Below are positions 23,601-31,046 of a stretch of DNA of 44,813 bases, in pieces. The notes beneath the pieces were generated by a model. It saw only the letters and a program-made list of their open reading frames with translations, had not been told where the DNA came from and searched no databases. How positions within the stretch are numbered: position 1 is the first letter of the stretch; each line of letters begins with the position of its first letter. This stretch comes from Paracoccaceae bacterium (GTDB lineage: Bacteria > Pseudomonadota > Alphaproteobacteria > Rhodobacterales > Rhodobacteraceae), in NCBI GenBank assembly GCA_014879735.1, contig JACSRN010000067.1:1-44813 (forward strand), written 5' to 3'. Position numbers and translations under genes: made by a program.

Positions 23601-24610
23601 TGCGGCAGCCGGACTTCTCGTCCTCGCGGCTGACGGTCGAGATCGACCTGACGCATCCGGGGCGGCGTTCCGGCAGTTTCGGCCTGGTCTGGTCGGACAA
23701 TACCAATCCGCTGGGGGTCTGGCCGATACCGGCCATGGTGATCGTCGGGTCGCCGGGGCCGACGGTGCTGCTGATCGGTGGCGTGCATGGCGACGAATAC
23801 GAGGGTCCGGCTGCGCTGGCCCGGCTCTATCAGGCGCTGGCACCCGAGGAGGTGACGGGGCGGTTGATCTTCCTGCCGGCGCTGAACCTGCCTGCGGTGC
23901 GGGCGGGAACGCGCTGTTCGCCGCTGGATGGCGGCAATCTCAACCGGATGTTTCCGGGTCTGGCCGATGGCGGGCCGACCGCGCAGATCGCGCATTTGGT
24001 CGCGGCCTGTCTGATGCCGATCTGCGACGCGGTGATCGACCTGCACAATGGTGGCACGGCAAGCTGGTTTCTGCCCTGTGCGCTTCCGGCGCGGGCGGCG
24101 GACGGCGGTCTTGACGCCGCGAACATGGCGCTGGCACGGGCCTTCGGCACCGGGGTGGCCTGGCTTCTTGGCGCGGCGAACGACAACCGCTCGGTCAATG
24201 GCGCGGCGACGGCGGCGGGCGTGCCCTGCATCGCGGCCGAGCTGGGCGGGGGTGGCAGCATCGGCATCGCACCGTTGGCGCTGGCCGAAACCGGGCTGCG
24301 CCGGGTGCTGGTCCATCTGGGCGTGCTGCCGGGTGCCCTGCCAGAGACGCCGCCGCCGCGCCTGGTCGAACTGACCGGCCCGGCCTCGCGCGTGGTGGCC
24401 CCCGTCGAGGGGCTGTTCCTGCCCGAGCGGCCGGCGGGCCGCGACATTGCCGCGGGCGAAAGACTGGGCCGGATCGTCGCGCCCGAACGTCCCGACGACC
24501 CGCCGGTCGACATCATCGCCCGCACCACGGGCCTGATCCTTGCCGAAACCCGCCGCGCCGCAGTCCGGCCCGGCGCCTTCCTTGCCCTCATTGCGACGGA
24601 CGTCCGTTGA
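23600..24610 (+). CDS. Zinc deacylase of the succinylglutamate desuccinylase/aspartoacylase family
   Basis: A 336-residue M14-like amidohydrolase. The zinc ligands are His63 and Glu66 (GGVHGDEYEG) and His149 (IDLHNGG). CSPLDGGNLNRMFPG closely resembles the DoeB group, which removes acetyl from N-acetyl-diaminobutyrate in ectoine breakdown. The rest of the ectoine set (M24-type hydrolase, aminotransferase, dehydrogenase) is not present, so the substrate is probably another N-acyl amine or amino acid brought in by the divergent importer. The start is fixed by TGATG overlap with the upstream gene and GGGGAGGCAGGC just before it. Confidence 0.87.
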   Translation: MRQPDFSSSRLTVEIDLTHPGRRSGSFGLVWSDNTNPLGVWPIPAMVIVGSPGPTVLLIGGVHGDEYEGPAALARLYQALAPEEVTGRLIFLPALNLPAVRAGTRCSPLDGGNLNRMFPGLADGGPTAQIAHLVAACLMPICDAVIDLHNGGTASWFLPCALPARAADGGLDAANMALARAFGTGVAWLLGAANDNRSVNGAATAAGVPCIAAELGGGGSIGIAPLALAETGLRRVLVHLGVLPGALPETPPPRLVELTGPASRVVAPVEGLFLPERPAGRDIAAGERLGRIVAPERPDDPPVDIIARTTGLILAETRRAAVRPGAFLALIATDVR

Positions 24611-24636
24611 TCCGCGCAGAACCCAGGAGACCGGAA

Positions 24637-25605
24637 ATGAGCTATGCCACCGCCCGCAAGACCATGGCCGAGGAAATCCCGGTCATAGATATCACCCCGC
24701 TGCGCGACGGCAGCGATCCGGAATCCGTCGCTCAGGCGCTGCATGCGGCCAGCCAGGGCCTTGGCTTCATCTATGTGCGCGGCCACGGCATCCCCGAAGA
24801 GGCGATCACCGCCGCCCGCGCCGCTGCCTATGATTTCTTCCATGCCGACCCCGAGGCGAAGGAAAGCGTCCGCGTCTCGGACCGGCATCGCGGCTGGCTG
24901 GGCCGCGGCGGGGCAAAGATGCAGGACGATGCCAAGGCCGACCTGAAGGAAAGCTTCATCTGGGGGTTCCAGGACAGCGAGGGCAAGACGCCCGAAGACC
25001 ATCCGCTGCGCGGCCAGAACCGCTGGCCGGCCTTCCAGCCCGGGCTGGAGACGGCGGCGATGACCTACTTCCATCACGCCCATGCCGTGGCGCATCATCT
25101 GATGCGCGGCTTTGCCCTGGGGCTGAACCTGCCGGTCGACTTCTTCCTGCGCAGCGCGGACAAGCCGCTGTCGCGCTGTTCCTTCGTCTATTATCCGCCG
25201 CAGGATGCCAGTCTCGGCGCGGACCAGTTCGGTGTCGGCCCGCATACCGACTTTGGCGTGCTGACCGTGTTGTGCCAGGACAATGTGGGCGGGCTGCAGG
25301 TTCAGGACACCAAGGGCGAATGGATCGAGGCGCCGCCGATCCCGGGCACGCTGCTGGTCAATGTGGCCGATCTTCTCACCCGCTGGACCGATGGCGCCTA
25401 CAAGTCGACCGTGCACCGGGTGGTGAACTCCTCGGGGCGCGAGCGGATGTCGCTGGTTCTCGCCTTCGATCCGAACCCCGAGACCATGATCGATGCGCAT
25501 GAAGTCTATGGCCCCGGTCATGTGGCGAAGGAAGAGCCGATCACCTGCGGCGATTATCTGGTCTGGCGCTTCGGCAAGGCCTTTGCCTATCGCGCCAAGG
25601 CCTGA
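24637..25605 (+). CDS. Isopenicillin N synthase-like non-heme iron dioxygenase
   Basis: A 322-residue double-stranded beta-helix oxygenase. The iron facial triad is His203, Asp205 (PHTDFG) and His260 (STVHRV). Arg270 with the following Met-Ser (RMS) resembles the R-x-S that binds 2-oxoglutarate. The DIOX_N domain at the start (PVIDITPLRDG, GFIYVRGHGIP) completes the family. It would use Fe(II), O2 and 2-oxoglutarate to hydroxylate or desaturate a small molecule in the cytosol. AGGAG 8 bases upstream supports the ATG at 24637. The context implies a second oxidation step in the same pathway as the membrane di-iron enzyme. Confidence 0.92.
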   Translation: MSYATARKTMAEEIPVIDITPLRDGSDPESVAQALHAASQGLGFIYVRGHGIPEEAITAARAAAYDFFHADPEAKESVRVSDRHRGWLGRGGAKMQDDAKADLKESFIWGFQDSEGKTPEDHPLRGQNRWPAFQPGLETAAMTYFHHAHAVAHHLMRGFALGLNLPVDFFLRSADKPLSRCSFVYYPPQDASLGADQFGVGPHTDFGVLTVLCQDNVGGLQVQDTKGEWIEAPPIPGTLLVNVADLLTRWTDGAYKSTVHRVVNSSGRERMSLVLAFDPNPETMIDAHEVYGPGHVAKEEPITCGDYLVWRFGKAFAYRAKA

Positions 25606-25608
25606 GGC

Positions 25609-26694
25609 ATGAAGGACCGTTCCGATCCGGTTCTGGCCGCCGATGCGCTGGCCGAAGCCGCCGCCAATCTGCTGGTGGGATGCGGCGGCTTTGCGGCCGG
25701 CGATGAGGTCGTGATCTGCCGCGAGGATCCGGCACATGGCTGGTACGATGGCCGCCTGGCCGCCACCGTGGCCGGTGTGGCCGATGCCCTGGGCATGCGC
25801 GCGCGGGTCTACGATGTTCCGGCACCCGGCCTCTTGCCGGATGCCGATACGGCAGAACTGCTGGCCTCGGCGTCCAACATCGTCTTCTTTGCCCGCCTTG
25901 GCGATCAGGGCCGGTTCGGCCCCTCGGGGGGGCTGGGTCGGCGGGTGATGGTCTATGCCCGCGATCTTGCGGCCCTCGCTTCGTCGTTCGGGCGCATGCC
26001 GCATGCCGCAATGCTGGCCTTCAAGGTCGCTATGGACGAGATCCTGTTTTCGGCGGAGGAGATCGTGATCACCTGTCCCGCCGGGACGCGGATCGCCGGG
26101 CAGGTCCCGGCGGCGGCGCGGCGGCACAAGCCGCAGGACGTGACCGTGCGGCGCTTTCCGCTGGGCGTTCCCGCGCCGGTTCCCGCGGCGGGCTTTTCGG
26201 GGGGCGTGGTGCTGACCGATGCCCTGACGCCGACGGGAAACCGGACCTACGATCCGCCGGTGCTGTTTCTGACGGCGCCCGTCGTGGCCTGGGTCGAAAG
26301 CGGCCGGATCGTCGGGTTCGAGGGGGCGCAGGCCGATGTCGCGGCCATCGATGCGCATTACCGGCATCTGGCCGATCTGTTCGGCATCACCCCTGATGTG
26401 GTCCATTCCTGGCATGGTGGCATCCATCCGGGATGCCGGTTCTATCCGGCGCGGGGGACAGACCGCGATCTCTGGTCGAACACGGTGTTTTCCAGCCCGC
26501 GGCTGCTGCATTTCCACACCTGCGGCACCGAGGCGCCGGGCGAGATCAGCTGGAACCTGGTCGATCCCACGGTGACGGTGGACGGCACGGTCCTGCTTGA
26601 CCGCGGCCGCCTGTTTCCCGGCCGGTTTGCAGCGCTGGCCGGCGTTATCGCGGCCAATGCCGACTTGCAGGCGTTGTTCGGCGCAGGGGGCTGA
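25609..26694 (+). CDS. M29 aminopeptidase / NicX-like metalloprotein
   Basis: A 361-residue protein that begins 3 bases after the dioxygenase stop. An N-terminal Rossmann-like half (GDEVVICRED, FARLGDQGRF) is joined to a C-terminal half with HSWHGGIHPG (His266, His269, His273) and LLHFHTCG (His301, His303). This arrangement resembles thermophilic M29 aminopeptidases and especially their relative 2,5-dihydroxypyridine 5,6-dioxygenase (NicX), which binds iron in this fold. It could be a ring-opening dioxygenase or a hydrolase; I cannot decide from motifs. It is the last gene of the operon, ahead of a strong hairpin. Confidence 0.65.
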   Translation: MKDRSDPVLAADALAEAAANLLVGCGGFAAGDEVVICREDPAHGWYDGRLAATVAGVADALGMRARVYDVPAPGLLPDADTAELLASASNIVFFARLGDQGRFGPSGGLGRRVMVYARDLAALASSFGRMPHAAMLAFKVAMDEILFSAEEIVITCPAGTRIAGQVPAAARRHKPQDVTVRRFPLGVPAPVPAAGFSGGVVLTDALTPTGNRTYDPPVLFLTAPVVAWVESGRIVGFEGAQADVAAIDAHYRHLADLFGITPDVVHSWHGGIHPGCRFYPARGTDRDLWSNTVFSSPRLLHFHTCGTEAPGEISWNLVDPTVTVDGTVLLDRGRLFPGRFAALAGVIAANADLQALFGAGG

Positions 26695-26725
26695 CGGGCG
26701 CCGCGTCGCGCGGCGTCATGCCCGT
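26694..26725. terminator. Nested hairpin between convergent operons
   Basis: GCCGCG-TCG-CGCGGC forms an inner stem. ACGGGC and GCCCGT form an outer stem, followed by TCCTT on the plus strand. It begins at the last base of the M29-like gene and lies in the 73-base gap before the convergent glycosyltransferase gene. It is a plausible terminator for the oxygenase operon. Confidence 0.55.
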
Positions 26726-26767
26726 TCCTTCAGAGAGATATTGCCGCGATCGCCGGCCGGCGCTGTC

Positions 26768-28366
26768 TCAGAGCCGGTCGAGATAGAATGTCGCGCTGCC
26801 GTAGCTGGCCCGCAGCCCCGGTCGGGCGGGATCGGCCGGGGGCGTCGCGGTGATCAGCAGGCCACCGGGATGGGCGGCAATCCAGGCGTCGACCGCATCT
26901 TCCGCCACGGTTTCGATCGGCTGCGTCAGCCGGGCGGCAAAGCCGAACTCGCCCTGATAGCGGTAGCCCGAGATGCCGATCCCGGCCGGCGGCCCGGCAC
27001 CGATCATCGCGCCCAGGCCTTCTGTATCGTATTGCGCGCGCATCGGGGCCATCAGCGCAAGATGCACGGCAAGCATTGTCGTCGGCGCGATCAGCGCCCA
27101 GCCAAGCAGCGGCGCGCGCCGGCCGGCAAGGCCAAGGCCAAGGACCAGGGCAAGCCCCAGCACAAGCCAGGCCGCGACGCCACCCGCCGTCAGCACGGTG
27201 ACAGGGCGGCCATCGATCCAGGCGCGCCCCGTCAACAGTAGCACCAGCCAGGCCGCCACCGGCGCCAGCACGGCCAGCGCCAGCACGGCCGGGGCCAGGC
27301 TGCGGCGCGGTACGGGGCCGGCGGCGATGGCCAGCGCTGCGGCCGGCAGCGCCGGCAGCAGATAGTGCAACTGCTTGCCGGAGATCAGCGAGAAGACGAC
27401 CAGCGTCGCCCCCGCCCAGATTGCCAGCAGCCGGCTGCGCCGATCCTGCCGCAACCGCCGGCGCCCCAGTTCGCGCAGCAGCGCCAGGCGCCAACCCCAG
27501 GGCCAGAGCAGCAGCGGCAGCGCCGCCACGAAGAACCAGACGGGGCGGGCATGGTCGAAGGCATGGACCATGCGGCCCGCGCTTTGCCGCCACAACACCT
27601 CGTCACGGTACTGCGGTCCGCCGAAGACCAGGGCCGGACCAAGCCAGATCGCCACCAGCGCCAGCGCGACGATCAGCGCCAGACCCAGCCGCGCCAGCCA
27701 GCGCCAATAGGACGGGGCGGCGCCCGACAGGCTCCAGACCGGGCGGGACAGCGCGAGGGGCGCCAGATGCACCAGGATGACCGGCCCCTTGGCATAGACC
27801 CCCAGGGCCAGTGCCGCGCCGAACAGGGCGGTCGGCCCGAGACCCGGCCCCCGGTCCATGGCAACAAGGGCGGCGATCCCGGCCAGCGTGGCCACCGTCA
27901 GCATCGTGTCGAACATGGTGAGCGAGCCGAAGACCACGAAGGCGCCGGTCGATGCCAGGATCAGCGCGGCGCGGCCTCCCGTCTCGGGCTGTGCCGGCCA
28001 GAGCAGGCGGCCAAGTCGCCAGGTCAGCCCGACTGCAATCACCGCAAAGGCCGGGGCGACCAGCCGGGCTGCCGTCTCGCTGACGCCGGTCAGGGCCCAG
28101 ACCAGGTTGATCAGCCAGAACAGCAGCGGTGGCTTGTGAGCATAGATTGCGCCGTTCAGATGCGGCACGATCAGCGATCCGCCGGCGTGCATTTCCCAGG
28201 CGACGGTCAGATAGCGGGTCTCGTCGACGGGCAGCAGGGGGCGAAGCTGCGGCAGGAGCACCGCCCAGGCGACGGCCAGCGCCAGCGCCGCAAGCCCGGG
28301 CGCAAGACGGGCGAGTGCCGGCCGCGGCAAGGCGGGCATTGTCCGGGGCGCATTGATCCGGATCAT
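26768..28366 (-). CDS. ArnT-like GT-C glycosyltransferase (PMT_2 family)
   Basis: A 532-residue integral membrane protein with about a dozen hydrophobic segments. The first periplasmic loop carries Asp48-Glu49 in LLPVDETRYLTVAWEM, the GT-C catalytic acidic motif, and HKPPLLFW follows as in ArnT. ArnT-type enzymes move a sugar from an undecaprenyl-phosphate carrier to lipid A or another envelope acceptor on the periplasmic side. It lies four bases after the LAB_N gene and downstream of a GT2 enzyme that would supply the lipid-linked sugar. The sugar and acceptor are unknown. The ATG at 28366 is used; one 27 bases further in is an alternative. Confidence 0.87.
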   Translation of the reverse strand: MIRINAPRTMPALPRPALARLAPGLAALALAVAWAVLLPQLRPLLPVDETRYLTVAWEMHAGGSLIVPHLNGAIYAHKPPLLFWLINLVWALTGVSETAARLVAPAFAVIAVGLTWRLGRLLWPAQPETGGRAALILASTGAFVVFGSLTMFDTMLTVATLAGIAALVAMDRGPGLGPTALFGAALALGVYAKGPVILVHLAPLALSRPVWSLSGAAPSYWRWLARLGLALIVALALVAIWLGPALVFGGPQYRDEVLWRQSAGRMVHAFDHARPVWFFVAALPLLLWPWGWRLALLRELGRRRLRQDRRSRLLAIWAGATLVVFSLISGKQLHYLLPALPAAALAIAAGPVPRRSLAPAVLALAVLAPVAAWLVLLLTGRAWIDGRPVTVLTAGGVAAWLVLGLALVLGLGLAGRRAPLLGWALIAPTTMLAVHLALMAPMRAQYDTEGLGAMIGAGPPAGIGISGYRYQGEFGFAARLTQPIETVAEDAVDAWIAAHPGGLLITATPPADPARPGLRASYGSATFYLDRL

Positions 28367-28370
28367 CGGC

Positions 28371-28670
28371 CTAGGCCCTGCGTGCGATGCGGATCAGCGA
28401 CAGGTTGCGCGCGTAGATGAACACTCCCAGCGCCTGGCCCAGCGTGAAGACGGGATCGCGGCGGTAGATTGCATAGGCCAGCAGCATCAGCCCGCCCACC
28501 AGCGAGAAATACCAGAAGGCTACCGGCATGACCGAGGACCGTGCCCGTTCGGAGGCAATCCACTGGACCAGGAAACGCCCGGTGAACATCAGCTGTGCCA
28601 TCAGGCCGAAGATCACCCAGATCAGCTCTGTCCGGGTCTGGACATGCAGGATCGTCATCAGCGCCGTCAT
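28371..28670 (-). CDS. Lipid A biosynthesis N-terminal (LAB_N) domain membrane protein
   Basis: A 99-residue protein with three hydrophobic segments (about 13-33, 47-66 and 76-92). The family signature is LMFTGRFLVQWIASERARSSVMPVAFWYFSLVGG. This domain is found fused to some lipid-A-disaccharide synthases and as small stand-alone proteins in GT2 operons; its biochemical role is not settled. It overlaps the GT2 stop as ATGA and precedes the ArnT-like gene, so it likely assists a lipid-linked sugar step. Confidence 0.9.
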   Translation of the reverse strand: MTALMTILHVQTRTELIWVIFGLMAQLMFTGRFLVQWIASERARSSVMPVAFWYFSLVGGLMLLAYAIYRRDPVFTLGQALGVFIYARNLSLIRIARRA

Positions 28671-29449
28671 TCGGCCGCCTCCTGCATCGAGGGGGTGGCG
28701 GGCAGGACGGGCAGGGATTCCGCGGCCGGCGGCGCCAGTTCCACCGGGCGGGCCCTCTTGCGCCGCTGCAAAAGCCAGGCAACCCCGACAAGATCGCGGA
28801 TGCCGACCAACCCGCGCTGCAGATTGGAATAATGCGACCGTCCGCCACCGCGCGGCCGGTGCGACACATCGACATGCGCGATCCGCCAGCCATCGCGGGC
28901 AAAGAGGGCGGGCAGGTAGCGGTGCATGTGGTCGAAATAGGGCAGCGCCAGAAAGGCCTCGCGCCGGAAGGCCTTCAATCCGCAGCCGGTATCGCGTGTG
29001 GCATCCTTCAGCACCCGCGCGCGCAGCCCGTTGGCAAAGCGCGAGGCGAGGCGCCGCGCCAGCGTATCCTTGCGACCGATGCGCTGGCCGGCGACCAGGC
29101 CCAGATCGGCCGTCCCGGGTTTGGCAAAGGGGGCAAGCAGGTGCGGAATCTCTTCGGGTGGGTTCTGGCCATCGCCGTCAAGCGTGCAGATCAGCGGGTA
29201 TCGCGCGGCAAGGACACCGGAGTGGATCGCCGCGGACTGCCCGGCGGACCGCGGATGGCGCAATACGCGCAGGGCGGGGAAAGCGGCGCGCCCGGCGGCC
29301 AGAATCTCGGCCATGCCGTCGTCCGATCCGTCATCCACCACGATGATTTCGCAGCTGTCGAAGGCCGCGCCAGCATGGCGGATGCCGGCAAGAAGCGGAA
29401 GGATGTTGCTTGCCTCGTTGCGGCAGGGCACGATGATTGAGACGTCCAC
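28667..29449 (-). CDS. Family 2 glycosyltransferase (polyprenyl-phosphate sugar synthase-like)
   Basis: A 260-residue GT-A enzyme. VSIIVPCRNEASNI opens the fold, VVDDGSDDG binds the nucleotide sugar, and LDGDGQNPPE supplies the DxD metal site. HRPRGGGRSHYSNLQRGL near residue 200 resembles dolichol/undecaprenyl-phosphate sugar transferases. No transmembrane helices follow, so it is a peripheral cytosolic enzyme like dolichol-phosphate mannose synthase. GTG start with a poor ribosome site; first gene of a three-gene operon leading to the ArnT-like transferase. Confidence 0.9.
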   Translation of the reverse strand: MDVSIIVPCRNEASNILPLLAGIRHAGAAFDSCEIIVVDDGSDDGMAEILAAGRAAFPALRVLRHPRSAGQSAAIHSGVLAARYPLICTLDGDGQNPPEEIPHLLAPFAKPGTADLGLVAGQRIGRKDTLARRLASRFANGLRARVLKDATRDTGCGLKAFRREAFLALPYFDHMHRYLPALFARDGWRIAHVDVSHRPRGGGRSHYSNLQRGLVGIRDLVGVAWLLQRRKRARPVELAPPAAESLPVLPATPSMQEAAE

Positions 29450-29696
29450 CAGGTTACGCTTTCCCGATTGGCCCGCGATGCTGCGGGCGGCGGTCCCCGG
29501 CTGACGGCACCCGCCACTCCGGAGACATTTTCCATTGTGCTAGCCTCCGTCCGGTGCCGCCGCCATACCGCGGGTGCCGGCAAAGCGCTGATGGCCGCGC
29601 GCGTAAACTCGTGCTTACGGTATCGGTGGCACCCACGCCGTAGTTGCGGGTGGGGCTGTGCGGCGAAAGCGCGCAAGACTGCGGGTTCGGAGGCAG

Positions 29697-29717
29697 TTCC
29701 GGTGCAATCCGCCGGAA
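29697..29717 (+). promoter_or_regulatory. Hairpin abutting the ribosome site of the MFS gene
   Basis: TTCCGG and CCGGAA pair around a 9-base loop. The right arm runs directly into AAGGAGG at 29716-29722, which precedes the GTG start at 29728. The stem takes up the first two bases of the Shine-Dalgarno sequence and could modulate initiation. The 278-base region upstream (29450-29727) holds no gene I can support. Confidence 0.3.
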
Positions 29718-29727
29718 GGAGGCGGGC

Positions 29728-30933
29728 GTGACGAAAAGCAGCGAACGGCCGCAAGGCGCGGCCTGGTCGGGATTGCCGGCCGGAATCTGGGCGCTTGGGA
29801 TGGTATCCCTGCTGATGGATGTCTCGTCCGAGATGATCCATGCGCTGCTGCCGGTCTATCTGACGGTGGGTCTTGGCGCCTCGGCGCTGGTCGTGGGCCT
29901 GATTGAAGGCATGGCCGAAGCGACGGCCGCCATCGTCAAGGTGTTTTCCGGTGCGCTGTCCGACCGGATTGGCCGGCGCCGGGAACTCGTCGTGCTTGGC
30001 TACGGGCTGGCCGCGCTGACCAAGCCGGCTTTTCCGCTGGCGCCAGGCATTGGCTGGCTGGTTGCTGCCCGGTTCGTCGACCGGCTGGGCAAGGGGATCC
30101 GCGGCGCCCCGCGGGATGCGCTGATTGCCGATCTGGCGCCCGAGGGCCGGCGCGGTGCAGCCTTCGGGTTGCGCCAGTCGCTTGACACCATCGGCGCCTT
30201 TCTCGGGCCGCTGGCGGCAATCGCGCTGATGTGGGCGTTTTCCGGCGATTATCGCGCGGTGTTCTGGATGGCGGTGATCCCGGCCTTTGCGGCGCTGGCC
30301 CTGATCCTGCTGGCCGTGAAGGAGCCGCCGCGCCCGCCCGGCCTGCGCCGCGTGCGCCATCCGCTGTCGCGCGCCGAACTGCGGCTGTTGGGGGGCGCCT
30401 ATTGGGTTGTCGTCGCCGTTGCCGCGGTCCTGACGCTGGCGCGGTTCAGCGAGGCCTTCCTCATTCTTGCCGCCGAGCGGGCAGGCCTGCCGGTGATGCT
30501 GGTGCCGCTGGTGCTGGTCGGGATGAACGCAGTCTATGCCGCGTCGGCCTGGCCTGCGGGAGTGCTGGCGGATCGGGTCAGCCGGACCGGATTGCTGGCC
30601 ATCGGATTGCTGCCGCTGATCGCGGCCGATCTGGCCCTGGCGCTGGTGCCCGGCCTGGGCGGGCTGGCGGCGGGTGTCGCGCTCTGGGGGCTGCACATGG
30701 GGCTGACCCAGGGCCTGCTGGCGGCAATGCTGGCCGAGACCGTTCCCGCCGAGTTGCGGGGCACCGCCTTCGGCGTGTTCAACCTGATCACCGGCATCGC
30801 CCTGCTGCTGGCCAGCCTGATCGCCGGCGGGTTGTGGCAGGCTATAGGCCCGGGGGCGACCTTTCTGGCTGGGGCCGCATTCGCCGGTATCGCGGCCGCC
30901 GCGACCATCGAACGCTGGCGCCGTTCGCGGTAG
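29728..30933 (+). CDS. Major facilitator superfamily transporter
   Basis: A 401-residue inner-membrane transporter with about 12 hydrophobic segments. The loop 2-3 motif is GALSDRIGRRREL (the MFS G-x-x-x-D-R-x-G-R-R), and the pseudo-repeat in the second half is GVLADRVSRTGLL. LLMDVSSEMIHALLPVYL at the start resembles a drug/metabolite efflux subgroup. The start is the GTG at 29728 behind GGAAGGAGG; the frame is open further upstream but without a ribosome site or membrane sequence. It stands alone between a glycosyltransferase operon and a convergent aminotransferase gene. Substrate unknown. Confidence 0.9.
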   Translation: MTKSSERPQGAAWSGLPAGIWALGMVSLLMDVSSEMIHALLPVYLTVGLGASALVVGLIEGMAEATAAIVKVFSGALSDRIGRRRELVVLGYGLAALTKPAFPLAPGIGWLVAARFVDRLGKGIRGAPRDALIADLAPEGRRGAAFGLRQSLDTIGAFLGPLAAIALMWAFSGDYRAVFWMAVIPAFAALALILLAVKEPPRPPGLRRVRHPLSRAELRLLGGAYWVVVAVAAVLTLARFSEAFLILAAERAGLPVMLVPLVLVGMNAVYAASAWPAGVLADRVSRTGLLAIGLLPLIAADLALALVPGLGGLAAGVALWGLHMGLTQGLLAAMLAETVPAELRGTAFGVFNLITGIALLLASLIAGGLWQAIGPGATFLAGAAFAGIAAAATIERWRRSR

Positions 30934-31046
30934 GAAGGCGGCAGCGGACCGCCGTCGCGCGGTCTGGGTCCTGCCGGTGCAAAAACCGTTTCAACGCAAC
31001 CCGCGGGACGGCGGGATCGCCCTGCCCCGGCTTTCCGCCCGCCGTC

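Noticed and set aside
23830-26517. An 895-codon open frame on the minus strand across the deacylase, dioxygenase and M29-like genes
   Set aside because: It spans three genuine plus-strand genes with intact catalytic motifs and good ribosome sites; the antisense product is rich in Arg, His and Pro with no domain pattern.
18088-26694. Ectoine uptake and degradation cluster
   Set aside because: The deacylase resembles DoeB, but the ectoine hydrolase, aminotransferase and dehydrogenase are absent, and oxygenases of other types fill the operon.
29641-29730. Cobalamin riboswitch ahead of the MFS gene
   Set aside because: A short stretch (CCGGTGCAATCCG) recalls a B12-box neighbourhood, but the conserved CCCGC-ACTG core and the rest of the fold are missing.
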